Of a DNA stretch of 43,081 nucleotides, positions 16,306 to 25,008 are shown piece by piece; within the stretch, counting starts at the first letter, position 1; the number at the start of each line of letters is the position of its first letter. The stretch comes from Phycisphaerae bacterium. Lineage in GTDB: Bacteria; Planctomycetota; Phycisphaerae; UBA1845. Under the pieces are notes generated by a model that had not been told where the DNA came from, made no database searches, and was given only the letters and a program-made list of their open reading frames with translations. Made by a program: the position numbers and the translations under genes. The stretch spans positions 1 to 43,081 of the forward strand of contig JABWBH010000044.1 in NCBI GenBank assembly GCA_013360585.1, written 5' to 3'.

Positions 16306-16550
16306 CCGTTTGAAAGTGCCGCTGCGTCACGCTCGACGTTTCGCTTGGCGCCGCGCTCGAGGTTGCGCTCGACGCCGGGTGCATGTTGTCCTCGGCACCG
16401 CGCTCAATGTTGCGCTCGACGCGGCGCTCGATGTTCGCTGGTCGCTGCGGCGGGGTGGCATGGCCTGGCGTACTCGCCTGGCCATGCTGGAGGAGTAAAA
16501 CGCCCGCGCCTCCAGCGGGCGCGACGGGCGCTCTTGTGGATCGGGCGCGC
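16306..16550 (+). repeat. composite repeat: period-12 array plus hairpin, copy 1
   Basis: It starts with GTGCCGCTGCGTCACGCTCG and continues as about nine degenerate 12-bp units based on GCGCTCGATGTT (16327-16440). Next come a GGGTGGCATGGCCTGGCG hairpin (16459-16486), GGAGGAGTAAAACGCCCG, and a GC-rich end. The same order of parts recurs at 39352-39590 in the same orientation. No credible coding frame runs through it. Confidence 0.75.
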
Positions 16551-16644
16551 CCCGAAGACGGCGTGCCCGATCCGCGATCCACGACCCTGACGCGCGACCG
16601 GAAACCCTTTGCCCGCGAGGATCCCGACCGCACCTGCCATCAGA

Positions 16645-16845
16645 TCAACCCCCTTCTTTCTTCACCACCCCCGCGATCTTCTCGAAGAAGACAACCTCAT
16701 CCTCCGTGTCGATCACGTCGTCACCGAGGACCCCGCCGCCGCCGCGGGCCGTTTGACCGGCTTCTCATCGACTTCGACCGTGATCTTCACTTCCATGCCA
16801 GGCTCTCGAACGGCGCCTCCGCCCCCTTCACCACCAGCTCATGAT
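16645..16845 (-). pseudogene. possible decayed small gene
   Basis: Three minus-strand segments in different frames read like pieces of one acidic-basic protein. They are ELVVKGAEAPFESLA (about 16800-16845), MEVKITVEVDEKPVKRP (16745-16796), and DDVIDTEDEVVFFEKIAGVV with a stop at 16645. Two frameshifts, one in a run of GCG triplets, would be needed to join them. I recognise no family. The region may instead be noise in a GC-rich gap between sdhA and the Sua5 fusion gene. Confidence 0.3.
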
Positions 16846-16915
16846 GATGTGAGCGTCGGGTTGCCCCCTGCCGGGGACGCACCTTGGCGTCGTCGTTGAG
16901 GAACGACTATTTTTG

Positions 16916-16944
16916 TTGACACCCCTGGACGGTAGGAACAGAAT
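16916..16944 (+). promoter_or_regulatory. predicted promoter of the Sua5-YwlE / rpiB operon
   Basis: A perfect TTGACA at 16916-16921, a 17-bp spacer and CAGAAT (4 of 6) at 16939-16944. The expected transcript would start about 15 bases before the start codon at 16966 and would include the AGGAG ribosome-binding site. Confidence 0.5.
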
Positions 16945-16965
16945 CCGGCAGCAGGAGTTTCCGGG

Positions 16966-18087
16966 ATGGCGGCGCGCGTAATGAAGGTCCGAAACTCTTC
17001 CGCGGAGCGGGAGGCGATCGTCGCCGCAAGCGAAGTGCTGGACCGGGGCGGGCTGGTGGTCATTCCCACGGAGACCGTTTACGGCGTCGCCGCCCGCGCA
17101 GACCGTCCTGAGGGAATCCGCCGTCTGCGCGAGTTGAAGATCCGGGATGACGGAAAGCCTTTTACGCTGCATCTTGGTTCTCGTGCCCACGTCGAGACCT
17201 ACGTTGGTCCGCTGACAGGTTACGCCCGGCGGATCACGACAAAAGGTTGGCCCGGCCCGCTGACGCTGGTCTTCACGGTTCCCCCTGCCGTCCGGGAGAC
17301 GGTCGCGGCGGATCGGGGTCCGCGAACGTCAGATGAGATTTATTTCGAGGGCACGGTGGGCATTCGCTACCCCGATCACGAACTGGCCTGCGCCGTGCTG
17401 CGCGAGGCGGGAGGACCGGTCGTCGCCAGCAGCGCCAACCGCGCCGGCGATCCGGCGCCCACCACCGCCGCGGAGTCGATCGAGCGGCTGGCCGGGGACG
17501 TTGACCTCGTTCTGGATGCCGGGACGACGCGCTACACCCGCTCATCGACGGTCGCCCGGGTGAACGAAAACGGGTTCGAAATCCTCCGCGAAGGCGTCTA
17601 CGACGCCCGGACGCTGGAGCGGCTGGCGGTGCTGCGCCTCCTTTTCATCTGCTCAGGCAACACGTGCCGCAGTCCGATGGCCGAGGGATTGTGCAAGCGC
17701 CTGCTCGCTGAGCGGATCGGCTGCTCGGTGGAGGATCTGCCAGCAAGACGGATCCTTGTCGAATCCGCCGGAACGTCCGGAGGGGGCGGCGGCGCGTCCG
17801 AGGGCGCCCGGCGGGCGATGGCGGCGCGCGGAATCGACCTTTCCGGTCACGGATCGAGACTGCTGACGGCGGACCTCGCCCGCCAGGCCGACTACCTTTT
17901 CGTCATGACGCCGAGTCATTACCTTGCGGTCCTGGATCTGGCGCCGGAGCTGGAGTCGCGGGTCCGGTTGCTCGATGAACGCCGGGCGATCGAGGATCCT
18001 TTCGGCGGAGATGACGCCGCTTACGAGGCGTGTGCGGCGCAGATTGAGCAGGCGTTGATCCGAAGACTGCAAGAGGTGCAACCATGA
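16966..18087 (+). CDS. fusion: threonylcarbamoyl-AMP synthase (Sua5/YwlC) + YwlE-like phosphatase
   Basis: A 373-residue two-domain protein with AGGAG before the ATG. Residues 8-200 are a YrdC/Sua5 domain: VVIPTETVYGVAARA, GKPFTLHLGS, GWPGPLTLVF, and SSANRAGDPAPT for the nucleotide site. It makes threonylcarbamoyl-AMP for tRNA t6A37. Residues about 222-373 are a low-molecular-weight phosphatase with the P-loop CSGNTCRS (Cys229), the following SPMAEG, and a catalytic Asp in DPFGGD. The Thr in the loop matches the residue that biases Bacillus YwlE toward phospho-arginine. In Bacillus ywlC, ywlE and the rpiB homologue ywlF are neighbours; here the first two are fused and rpiB overlaps by four bases. 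Confidence 0.93.
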   Translation: MAARVMKVRNSSAEREAIVAASEVLDRGGLVVIPTETVYGVAARADRPEGIRRLRELKIRDDGKPFTLHLGSRAHVETYVGPLTGYARRITTKGWPGPLTLVFTVPPAVRETVAADRGPRTSDEIYFEGTVGIRYPDHELACAVLREAGGPVVASSANRAGDPAPTTAAESIERLAGDVDLVLDAGTTRYTRSSTVARVNENGFEILREGVYDARTLERLAVLRLLFICSGNTCRSPMAEGLCKRLLAERIGCSVEDLPARRILVESAGTSGGGGGASEGARRAMAARGIDLSGHGSRLLTADLARQADYLFVMTPSHYLAVLDLAPELESRVRLLDERRAIEDPFGGDDAAYEACAAQIEQALIRRLQEVQP

Positions 18088-18575
18088 GAATCGCGCTGGC
18101 GTCCGATCACCGCGGTTTTTCAGCGAAAGAGAAGATCAAAGCCTACCTTGCATCAAAAGGCCACGAAGTGCTTGATTTCGGCTGCAACAGCAACGCAAGC
18201 TGCGACTACCCCGACAGCGCGCTTCCCGCGGCCGAATGCGTGGCGTCCTCCCGAAGCGACGTGGGAATCCTCATGTGCGGGACGGGGATCGGCATGTCGA
18301 TGACGGCCAACAAGGTCCGCGGCGTGCGCGCCGCTCTGTGCCACGATGAGTTGACCGCTCAGTTGTCGCGGGCTCACAACAACGCCAACGTCCTGTGTCT
18401 TCCCGCGGATCTGATCGGCGAGGAGCTGATGCGGCGGGTCATTGACGTCTGGCTCGGGACGCGCTTCGACGCCGGGCGTCACGAACGCCGGGTGGCGAAG
18501 ATCGTCGAGTACGAGGCCCGCTGCCAGCCCGACGCCCGGTCCGGCGGTTCGACCGGCGCGTGCTCCGCATCGTGA
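18084..18575 (+). CDS. rpiB: ribose-5-phosphate isomerase B
   Basis: A 163-residue cytosolic enzyme whose ATG overlaps the stop of the fusion gene (ATGA). It has the RpiB/LacAB signatures: the N-terminal IALASDHRGF, the catalytic-loop MCGTGIGMSMTANK with the general-base Cys, and the phosphate site HDELTAQLSRAHNNANVLC. It interconverts ribose-5-phosphate and ribulose-5-phosphate in the pentose phosphate pathway. The C-terminal 20 residues or so (PDARSGGSTGACSAS) are an extra polar tail. Translational coupling to the fusion gene is likely. Confidence 0.95.
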   Translation: MRIALASDHRGFSAKEKIKAYLASKGHEVLDFGCNSNASCDYPDSALPAAECVASSRSDVGILMCGTGIGMSMTANKVRGVRAALCHDELTAQLSRAHNNANVLCLPADLIGEELMRRVIDVWLGTRFDAGRHERRVAKIVEYEARCQPDARSGGSTGACSAS

Positions 18576-18616
18576 GGCGGTCTGGTCCGGTCGAGCCTCG
18601 CAGCGCGGTCCGGAAC

Positions 18617-18994
18617 CTATCCCCCCACCGCCCGAGCCCCCGCTCGCGAACGCCCGCCCCCCGACGGCGCATCAAGGGGCAACCCGGTGGCGGGGTCCAC
18701 GCGAGGCTCGGTGTCCGCCAGGCGCTTCTTCATCAGCCGCCCGACCTTGAACTTCACCGTCCGCTTCGGCGGAACCGGAACTTTGTCGAGCGTCTTCGGG
18801 TTCTGCGCCATCCGGGCCTTGCGCCGACGGCACTCGAAGACGCCGAAGTCCCGGAACTCAAGGCGGTTCCCGCGACCCAGCTCGTCAATGATGTCATCGA
18901 GGAATTTCTGGATCACATCCTTGACGAGCGTACGTCGGTGACCCGTGGATTCCGCGATCCGATCGATCAGTTCTTTCTTCGTGACCGTGGACAT
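18617..18994 (-). CDS. HU/IHF-type histone-like DNA-binding protein
   Basis: A 125-residue protein from the ATG at 18992-18994, with GGGAG seven bases upstream. Residues 1-92 are the HU fold: TKKELIDRIAESTGHRR, a dimer-forming helix, and the conserved NRLEFRDFGVFECRRRKAR leading into the DNA-embracing arm, with the arm-tip proline in PKTLDKVPVPPK. It bends and compacts DNA. The C-terminal 33 residues are polar, Gly/Arg-rich and absent from standard HU, as often seen in planctomycetes. A separate promoter lies upstream, and the gene converges with rpiB. Confidence 0.92.
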   Translation of the reverse strand: MSTVTKKELIDRIAESTGHRRTLVKDVIQKFLDDIIDELGRGNRLEFRDFGVFECRRRKARMAQNPKTLDKVPVPPKRTVKFKVGRLMKKRLADTEPRVDPATGLPLDAPSGGGRSRAGARAVGG

Positions 18995-19066
18995 CGGCGC
19001 TCCCGGTAGCATGAGGGGAGAAATCCGGAAACCTGCCTCAGCGTTCGGTGTCGTCAAAACAGGGTC

Positions 19067-19095
19067 AGTCTAGTTCGCAACACCGGACGGTTCAA
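19067..19095 (-). promoter_or_regulatory. predicted promoter of the HU-type gene
   Basis: On the minus strand TTGAAC (19090-19095), a 17-bp spacer and TAGACT (19067-19072) give four of six matches in each box, about 75 bp before the HU start. Confidence 0.4.
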
Positions 19096-19301
19096 GAGGA
19101 ATTTTGACTTGGTCCGTCCTGACCCGGTTGTGCATAAACCGCTCCCGATCGCCGGTCTCTCCCGAATCTCCGGTTTTGCGGTTGTCGGGCAGAATTCCGG
19201 CGGATTTACCGAACTGATGAGCGGGGGACAGGAACCTCTGGCGCGGAAATTGCCTGGCAGTCTGAGCCTCCGCGTGAAATGCATCAACCCCGATCCGCAC
19301 G

Positions 19302-19649
19302 CTACCGCCCGGATCCGCCGCGGTATCCGGAGCGATACTCATCGACGCGGCGGATCGTCGTCTGACCCGTGGAGAACCCGGCACCTTTGCCCTCACGCAC
19401 GATCCCCGCAAGATCGCTGAAGAACACGTGAACCTCGGTCCCGCCGTAAGCCTCCGGCGCCTCAACGATCACCGGCCAGGGTGTACGCACCGCCCCCGCG
19501 TACGTTCCGCCGAGGGCTCCGGGATTGAAGAGCAACCCGGTGTCAGGCCGGACCCTCGGCGCGGACGGACCGCCCCGGCTTGCCGCGCATCCGCCGGCAA
19601 GCGCCCCGATCAACCCGAACATCAGAAGAGTCGTCGCCCGCCGTCGCAC
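19302..19649 (-). CDS. small predicted lipoprotein
   Basis: A 115-residue product from the GTG at 19647-19649, which is closely preceded by GGAGGGG. It begins with the basic n-region VRRRATT, then a hydrophobic stretch and the lipobox ALAGGC (Cys22 or so). The mature part is short, with a central strand-rich piece (VHVFFSDLAGIVREGKG) and a Gly/Arg/Tyr-rich tail. No family is recognised. It is divergent from mfd, so the two share the 19650-19909 region. Confidence 0.65.
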   Translation of the reverse strand: MRRRATTLLMFGLIGALAGGCAASRGGPSAPRVRPDTGLLFNPGALGGTYAGAVRTPWPVIVEAPEAYGGTEVHVFFSDLAGIVREGKGAGFSTGQTTIRRVDEYRSGYRGGSGR

Positions 19650-19909
19650 AATCCCCTCCGAAAAATGCCGCCGTGTCTCATCGCAATCGCAGGCCCGGTT
19701 TCGGGTGTCGCGCCGCATGAGGCCGTTGCTCCAGATTGTTGGGGGATATACCTCGCTTTTTCCACTGCGACGAGTCCGTGTTGCACCAATTCAGCGTGTT
19801 CGGACGTTGCCGCGCGATCGGGGTCACCTTGCCGCACGGGGTCTGTGCAAAGGTCCGAAACATTCGCCAAGGATTGCCGGCGAAGGCGGGTTCGCCTATC
19901 ACAGGCGGC

Positions 19910-22900
19910 GTGAGTCTTGCGATCCCGGGCGTCACGGACGATCCGGTTCATGAGGCCCTTGCAAAGCGGTGGGTGCAGGAATCCCCGGGGGCGGTTTCCA
20001 TCTTCGGGGTCTGGGGATCCTCTGCGCCCCTGTCGCTGGCATGCAGCGCCGCGTACGCCCCGGAAACGCTGGTGCTTTACCTCACGGCGCATCTCGAGGA
20101 GGCGGACGACGCTCTCGACGATCTCGAATCCTTCAGCGACCGCCCCTGCCTGCTCTTTCCGGCGTGGGAAGAAAGACCCGGCGAGGGCGCCGGCAGCTCC
20201 GAAATCGAGGCGGAGCGCATGCGGCTCCTCTCGAGGATCTCACGCCCCGCCGTTGCTGACGCCGCGCGCACTCCGCGCCCGATCCTCGTTGCGCCGGTGC
20301 AGGCGCTGCTTCAGCCGGTTCCGTCACCGGACCTCCTGGCGCGAAGTCTCCTTGCGGTGCATCCAGGGGAAACTCACCCGCCGCGCGACATGCTGAACTG
20401 GCTGATCGAACACGGATACGAGCGCCTCGACCTGGTTGAATCTCCCGGAGACGTCGCGCTGCGTGGAGATATCCTGGATGTCTTCGCACCAGGCGACGAC
20501 GCCCCGGTGCGGATCGAGCTTCTCGACGATCACGTCGAGTCGATCCGCCGGTTTGACGTCGGGACGCAACGATCCGGCGCCGCCGTGGATTCGATCCTGC
20601 TTCCGGCCTTAAAAGCCGGCGACGGTCTCGGAAGCTGGGCGAGCCTGCTCGACTACCTCCCGCCGACATCGGTCATCGCCCTCGACGCACCGACCGAGAT
20701 TCAGGAGCTTGCGGAAGCGTACGTGCAACGTCTGCGCGGTCCCGGACGCGAGGGTCCGGGCGTATTCATGACCGGGGATCTCCTGGCGTCGGCGGCTAAG
20801 TTCCGGCAGGTCTGGTTCTCGCGGTTCGGGAAGGGCGTGGATGGTGACGCGACCGAGGATTACGCGGTGCGGTCGCTGACGCGCTTCGAGGGGCGCGGCG
20901 AAGCGGCGATCGAGGAACTGCACCGCCTGACCGCGACGCACCGGGTTCACGTCCTGTGCGACAACGCCGGCGAGCGCGACCGCCTTCGTGAGATGCTGGA
21001 CGCCGCCGGAACGCCTTCGCCGGACGCGATCCGGCTTCACCTCGGGCGGATGCACCGCGGTTTTGAGTGGACGCGGACCCGCACCGTCGTCGTCCCGCAT
21101 CATGAAGTCTTTCTTCGCTACCAGCATCGCCGCCGCCTTCGTCGCGTGCATACCGGACGGGCGATCGAGTCCTGGACCGACCTGAAGCCCGGTGAGTATG
21201 TCGTCCACGCTCTGCACGGCATCGCCCTCTTCGTCGGGATGGAGACGATGCGCAAAGGCGACGACGGCAAGCTCGAGGAATTCCTCACCCTCGAATTCGC
21301 TGAAGGCGCGCGCGTCTACGTCCCCACGTCGCAGATCGACCTCGTTCAGAAGTACATCGGCGCCGGCGGGCACAAGCCGACGCTTTCCACCCTCGGAGGG
21401 AAGCGCTGGAAGAAAACGAAGGAACGCGTCGCCGCCGCCGTCGAGGAACTCGCCGACTCGTTGCTTCGACTTCAGGCGATGCGTCATCAATCCGAGGGCA
21501 CGGCCTACCCGGCGGACACCGCCTGGCAGCGCGAATTCGAGGCCGCCTTCCCCTACGAGGAGACGGAGGACCAGCTCATTGTCGCCGGGGAGCTGAAGGA
21601 GGATCTGTCCCGCCCGCGCCCGACGGACCGCCTCGTCTGCGGCGACGTCGGCTACGGAAAGACGGAACTGGCGATGCGCGCCGCCTTCAAGGTCGTCGAA
21701 TTCGGGCGGCAGGTCGCCGTCCTCGTGCCCACCACGATCCTCGCCGAGCAACACTACGAGACCTTCCGCGAACGCTTCGCCGACTACCCCTTCGTCATCG
21801 GATGCCTGTCCCGCTTCCGCACCGCCGCCGAGCAGCGCAAGTTGATTCAGGCCGCCCGGAAAGGTCAGGTGGACGTCGTCATCGGAACCCACCGCCTGCT
21901 CAGCAAAGATGTCGGGTTCGCCAACCTCGGTCTCGTCGTCATCGACGAGGAGCAGCGCTTCGGCGTCGAGCACAAGGAGCGCCTCAAGCAGCTCCGCGAA
22001 ACCGTCGACGTCATCACGCTTTCCGCCACGCCCATCCCGCGCACGCTACACATGGCGATGACCGGACTGCGCGACATCAGCACGCTCCAGACCCCTCCGA
22101 TGGACCGCCGCAGCATCGCCACCCAGGTCGTCCCCTTCTCCGCGGAGCTGATCCGCCAAGCCGTCCTGCGCGAGTTGAACCGCGAGGGGCAGACCTTCTT
22201 CGTCCACAACGTCGTCCGCTCGATCCACGCGATGGCCGACCGGCTGCGCCAGATCGTCCCGGAAGCCCGCATCCTCGTCGGGCACGGTCAGATGCACGAA
22301 CATGAGCTGGAAGACGTCATGTTCCGTTTCGCCCACCGCGAGGCCGACCTGCTCGTCTGCACCACGATCATCGAAAGCGGGATCGACATCCCCTCCGCGA
22401 ACACGATCTTCATTCATCAGGCCGAACGCTTCGGTCTCGCGGACCTGCACCAGCTTCGCGGGCGCGTCGGGAGGTCGAAGCATCGCGGGTACTGCTACCT
22501 TCTGCTCCCCGCCGACAAGCCGATCAAGCCCAAGGCTGTCAAGCGCCTCAAGGCGATCGAGGAGTTCAGCGATCTCGGCGCGGGGTTTCGCATCGCGATG
22601 CGCGACCTGGAGATCCGAGGCGCCGGCAACCTGCTCGGCGCGGAGCAGAGCGGACACATCGCCGCCGTCGGTTATGACCTTTACTGCAAGATGCTGGATC
22701 AGACCGTCCGCCGCATGAAAGGCGAAGCCGACCCGAACCCCCCGCCGGTGCATCTCGAACTGGAAGTCGTCGCTCACATCCCCGACGACTACATCGCCTC
22801 GGAGCGCGCCCGCATCGAGGTCTACCGCCGCATCGTCGGGTGTCGGACGCTCCCGGATCTCACTCAACTTGAGAAGGATCTGACGGATGCCTTCGGCCGG

Positions 22901-23179
22901 CCGCCGCGCGAGGTGCTGCAACTGCTCGAGTTGGCAGAGCTGCGCATCCGGGCGGGGCGGCTCGGCATCCGCTCGATCATCCTCCGCCGGCCGGATGTCG
23001 TATTCACGATCGACCGGATGTCATCGGCACAATCCGTCTTCGAGGACGCGCCGGGATCGGTGAGGATGCCCGATGCTCAGACCGTCCACCTCCGGTTGCC
23101 TCCGCGCTATCTCGAATCCGGGACGCTTCCCCCGGTCCTGAAGCGCATGCTGGCAAAGGCCGACGCCGCAATCCCGTGA
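19910..23179 (+). CDS. mfd: transcription-repair coupling factor Mfd
   Basis: About 1089 residues from the GTG at 19910. The frame stays open to 19736 but without homology, so the exact start is uncertain. The order of domains is that of Mfd: UvrB-like D1/D2 (FGVWGSSAPLSL, CLLFPAWEERPGE), the RNA-polymerase-interacting domain (LKPGEYVVHALHGIALFVGM), and a RecG-like translocase with Walker A GDVGYGKTE near residue 580, the DEEQRFGVEHKERLK box, SATPIPRTLHMAM, and the TRCF C-terminal domain. It removes RNA polymerase stalled at lesions and recruits UvrA. All ATPase motifs look intact, and the length is close to the 1148 residues of E. coli. Its 3' end is 12 bp from the convergent oxidoreductase gene. 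Confidence 0.96.
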   Translation: MSLAIPGVTDDPVHEALAKRWVQESPGAVSIFGVWGSSAPLSLACSAAYAPETLVLYLTAHLEEADDALDDLESFSDRPCLLFPAWEERPGEGAGSSEIEAERMRLLSRISRPAVADAARTPRPILVAPVQALLQPVPSPDLLARSLLAVHPGETHPPRDMLNWLIEHGYERLDLVESPGDVALRGDILDVFAPGDDAPVRIELLDDHVESIRRFDVGTQRSGAAVDSILLPALKAGDGLGSWASLLDYLPPTSVIALDAPTEIQELAEAYVQRLRGPGREGPGVFMTGDLLASAAKFRQVWFSRFGKGVDGDATEDYAVRSLTRFEGRGEAAIEELHRLTATHRVHVLCDNAGERDRLREMLDAAGTPSPDAIRLHLGRMHRGFEWTRTRTVVVPHHEVFLRYQHRRRLRRVHTGRAIESWTDLKPGEYVVHALHGIALFVGMETMRKGDDGKLEEFLTLEFAEGARVYVPTSQIDLVQKYIGAGGHKPTLSTLGGKRWKKTKERVAAAVEELADSLLRLQAMRHQSEGTAYPADTAWQREFEAAFPYEETEDQLIVAGELKEDLSRPRPTDRLVCGDVGYGKTELAMRAAFKVVEFGRQVAVLVPTTILAEQHYETFRERFADYPFVIGCLSRFRTAAEQRKLIQAARKGQVDVVIGTHRLLSKDVGFANLGLVVIDEEQRFGVEHKERLKQLRETVDVITLSATPIPRTLHMAMTGLRDISTLQTPPMDRRSIATQVVPFSAELIRQAVLRELNREGQTFFVHNVVRSIHAMADRLRQIVPEARILVGHGQMHEHELEDVMFRFAHREADLLVCTTIIESGIDIPSANTIFIHQAERFGLADLHQLRGRVGRSKHRGYCYLLLPADKPIKPKAVKRLKAIEEFSDLGAGFRIAMRDLEIRGAGNLLGAEQSGHIAAVGYDLYCKMLDQTVRRMKGEADPNPPPVHLELEVVAHIPDDYIASERARIEVYRRIVGCRTLPDLTQLEKDLTDAFGRPPREVLQLLELAELRIRAGRLGIRSIILRRPDVVFTIDRMSSAQSVFEDAPGSVRMPDAQTVHLRLPPRYLESGTLPPVLKRMLAKADAAIP

Positions 23180-23191
23180 CCGACGCCGCGA

Positions 23192-24280
23192 TCACGCGCC
23201 GGCAGCGACCCTCGCAGCGCGAACACGCCCCCCCGAAGGCCCCCTCCCCTTTCCGATCAGCGCCATCGCGCCCCGCCGGCGCAGCGACTCGTCCGTCGCC
23301 GCCAGCGCCCGCACCACGTCTGTCGCCAGCGCCGCGCCGTTGATCGGCGGTCTCCCGTCTCGGATGCACTCGATGAAATGCTCGCACTCCGCCGCGACAG
23401 GCTCCGATCCGCTTACATGCGGGATCACCACGTCACCTTCACGAATCTGCATCTGAAATCCGCCGAGACTGTCCGCATACGCCGCGCTCGATCGCGTCTG
23501 AACGTTCTTGTCGTACACCCGCACCGGCTCGATCACGTCCATGTCGCTCCAGACAATCATCTTCCGCTCGCCGACGATCGTGATCTCACGCACCTTCCGT
23601 GGGTTCAGCCAGCTCGCCTGCACCGACGCCATCTCCCCGCTCGGATATCGGTACGACGCCAGCACGACGTCCTCGATGCCCGTCTTCAGATAGCTCTCCC
23701 CGTGCGCCGTCACCTCGCTCGGCCCCGCCCCCAGCCAATACTGGAAGATGCTCAGGTCGTGCGACGCCAGGTCCCACAACGCGTTCACGTCGTCGCGGAT
23801 CGGACCCAGATTCGTCCGCGTCGCATGAAGGTGATACACGCGCCCCAGCGCTCCAGAATCGAGAATCTCGCGCACTTTGCGGATGCCGGCGTTGAAAAGA
23901 AACACGTGCCCCACCGCCAGCGTCAGCCCGCGCCCCTCCGCAAGTTCCGAAAGCAGTTCGCACTCCTCGACCGTCGGGCAAAGCGGCTTCTCCACGAAGA
24001 CGTGCTTTCCCGCCTGCAGCGCCCGTCGCGCCAGGTCAAAGTGCGTCCGCACCGGTGTGGCGATCACCACTGCGTCCGCAACGTCGTCCGTCACCGTCGC
24101 CGCCACGTCCGTCGTCGTCCGCACGTCCGGGAAGCGCCGGGCGATCAACTCAAGCCGGGCGCCGTCCGGGTCCGCCACCTGATGAACGCGCACCAGCGGA
24201 AGGTTGCGCAGACTCCGCACCAGGTTCGGACCCCAGCGCCCCGCTCCGATCGCATTGACCGTGATCAATCCCTGATTCAT
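23192..24280 (-). CDS. Gfo/Idh/MocA-family NAD-dependent oxidoreductase
   Basis: A 362-residue enzyme starting at the ATG 24278-24280. Residues 5-120 are the Rossmann half (VNAIGAGRWGPNLVRSL) and include the family motif HVFVEKPLCPTVEE. The C-terminal half holds the substrate sheet with DLASHDLSIFQYWLG, whose conserved His is catalytic in this family. It is the third gene of a minus-strand trio after a WbpD-like acetyltransferase and a GT2 enzyme. The gene gap to the glycosyltransferase is only five bases. Given those neighbours it probably oxidises a nucleotide sugar at C3, as WbpB/WlbA do, but the substrate is inferred from context. Confidence 0.9.
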   Translation of the reverse strand: MNQGLITVNAIGAGRWGPNLVRSLRNLPLVRVHQVADPDGARLELIARRFPDVRTTTDVAATVTDDVADAVVIATPVRTHFDLARRALQAGKHVFVEKPLCPTVEECELLSELAEGRGLTLAVGHVFLFNAGIRKVREILDSGALGRVYHLHATRTNLGPIRDDVNALWDLASHDLSIFQYWLGAGPSEVTAHGESYLKTGIEDVVLASYRYPSGEMASVQASWLNPRKVREITIVGERKMIVWSDMDVIEPVRVYDKNVQTRSSAAYADSLGGFQMQIREGDVVIPHVSGSEPVAAECEHFIECIRDGRPPINGAALATDVVRALAATDESLRRRGAMALIGKGRGPSGGRVRAARVAAGA

Positions 24281-24285
24281 CTGCG

Positions 24286-25008
24286 TCACGTCCTCAGCCC
24301 GCTTCCCAGCAGCCACACCGGCTTGAGCATGTCCCACCAGCCGATGATCGGTTTCATCTTCGTCGTCCCCAGGCGCTTCGGCGGGTAAATCTTCGTGCAG
24401 GGAACCTCCGCGTGGCGGTAGCCCAGCTTGATCGCTTTGAACAGCAGGTAGACTTCCAGCCCGTATCCGTCGAGCCACGGCTGATCGAGCCGGATCCGCT
24501 CGTCGTCCAGCAGCGACAACCGGAACGCACGGAACCCGTTGGTGCTCTCGGTCAGCCGCCTGCCCGCCGCCAGACTCATCAATAACGGGTGAACCCGCGT
24601 CGCCAGCTTCCGGTAGAAGGGCATGTCCCCGCCGAACCCGCCGCCCTTCAGATAACGCGACCCGATCACGAAGTCCGCTTCTCCAGACCGGATCGGCGCA
24701 AGCAGAACCGGGATTTCTTTCGGTTCATCCTTGTTGTTGCCCGCCATGATGACGGCGATGTCGAATCCGTCCCGGCGCGCCGCACGCAATCCCTCACGCA
24801 ACGCCGCACCCACCCCGCGAACGCTTCCCAGCGAGAGAACGTCCGCCCCGCGCTTCCGGGCCGCAACAGCGGTTCCGTCCGTCGATCCGTCGTCAATGAC
24901 CAGCACCCGGTCCGCGACGCCCGGCGGCACCCGATCCAGCGCCGCCCCCAGCTTCGCTTCTTCGTTGTACGCCGGGATCAGCAGACAGACCCGTCCGCGG
25001 TCAGGCAT
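24286..25008 (-). CDS. GT2 family glycosyltransferase (DPM1-like)
   Basis: A 240-residue GT-A-fold enzyme from the ATG at 25006-25008, with GAGGAG upstream. It has CLLIPAYNEEAKLG at the start, the UDP/GDP-binding VIDDGSTDGT, MAGNNKDEP at the position where dolichyl-phosphate-mannose-synthase-like enzymes carry D-X-D, and GSRYLKGG. No clear transmembrane helices are present, so it is likely a peripheral enzyme transferring sugar to a lipid carrier. The Asn-Asn in place of the usual Asp-Asp/Gly-Gln is noteworthy but also occurs in some relatives. It overlaps the acetyltransferase stop by eight bases. Confidence 0.9.
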   Translation of the reverse strand: MPDRGRVCLLIPAYNEEAKLGAALDRVPPGVADRVLVIDDGSTDGTAVAARKRGADVLSLGSVRGVGAALREGLRAARRDGFDIAVIMAGNNKDEPKEIPVLLAPIRSGEADFVIGSRYLKGGGFGGDMPFYRKLATRVHPLLMSLAAGRRLTESTNGFRAFRLSLLDDERIRLDQPWLDGYGLEVYLLFKAIKLGYRHAEVPCTKIYPPKRLGTTKMKPIIGWWDMLKPVWLLGSGLRT

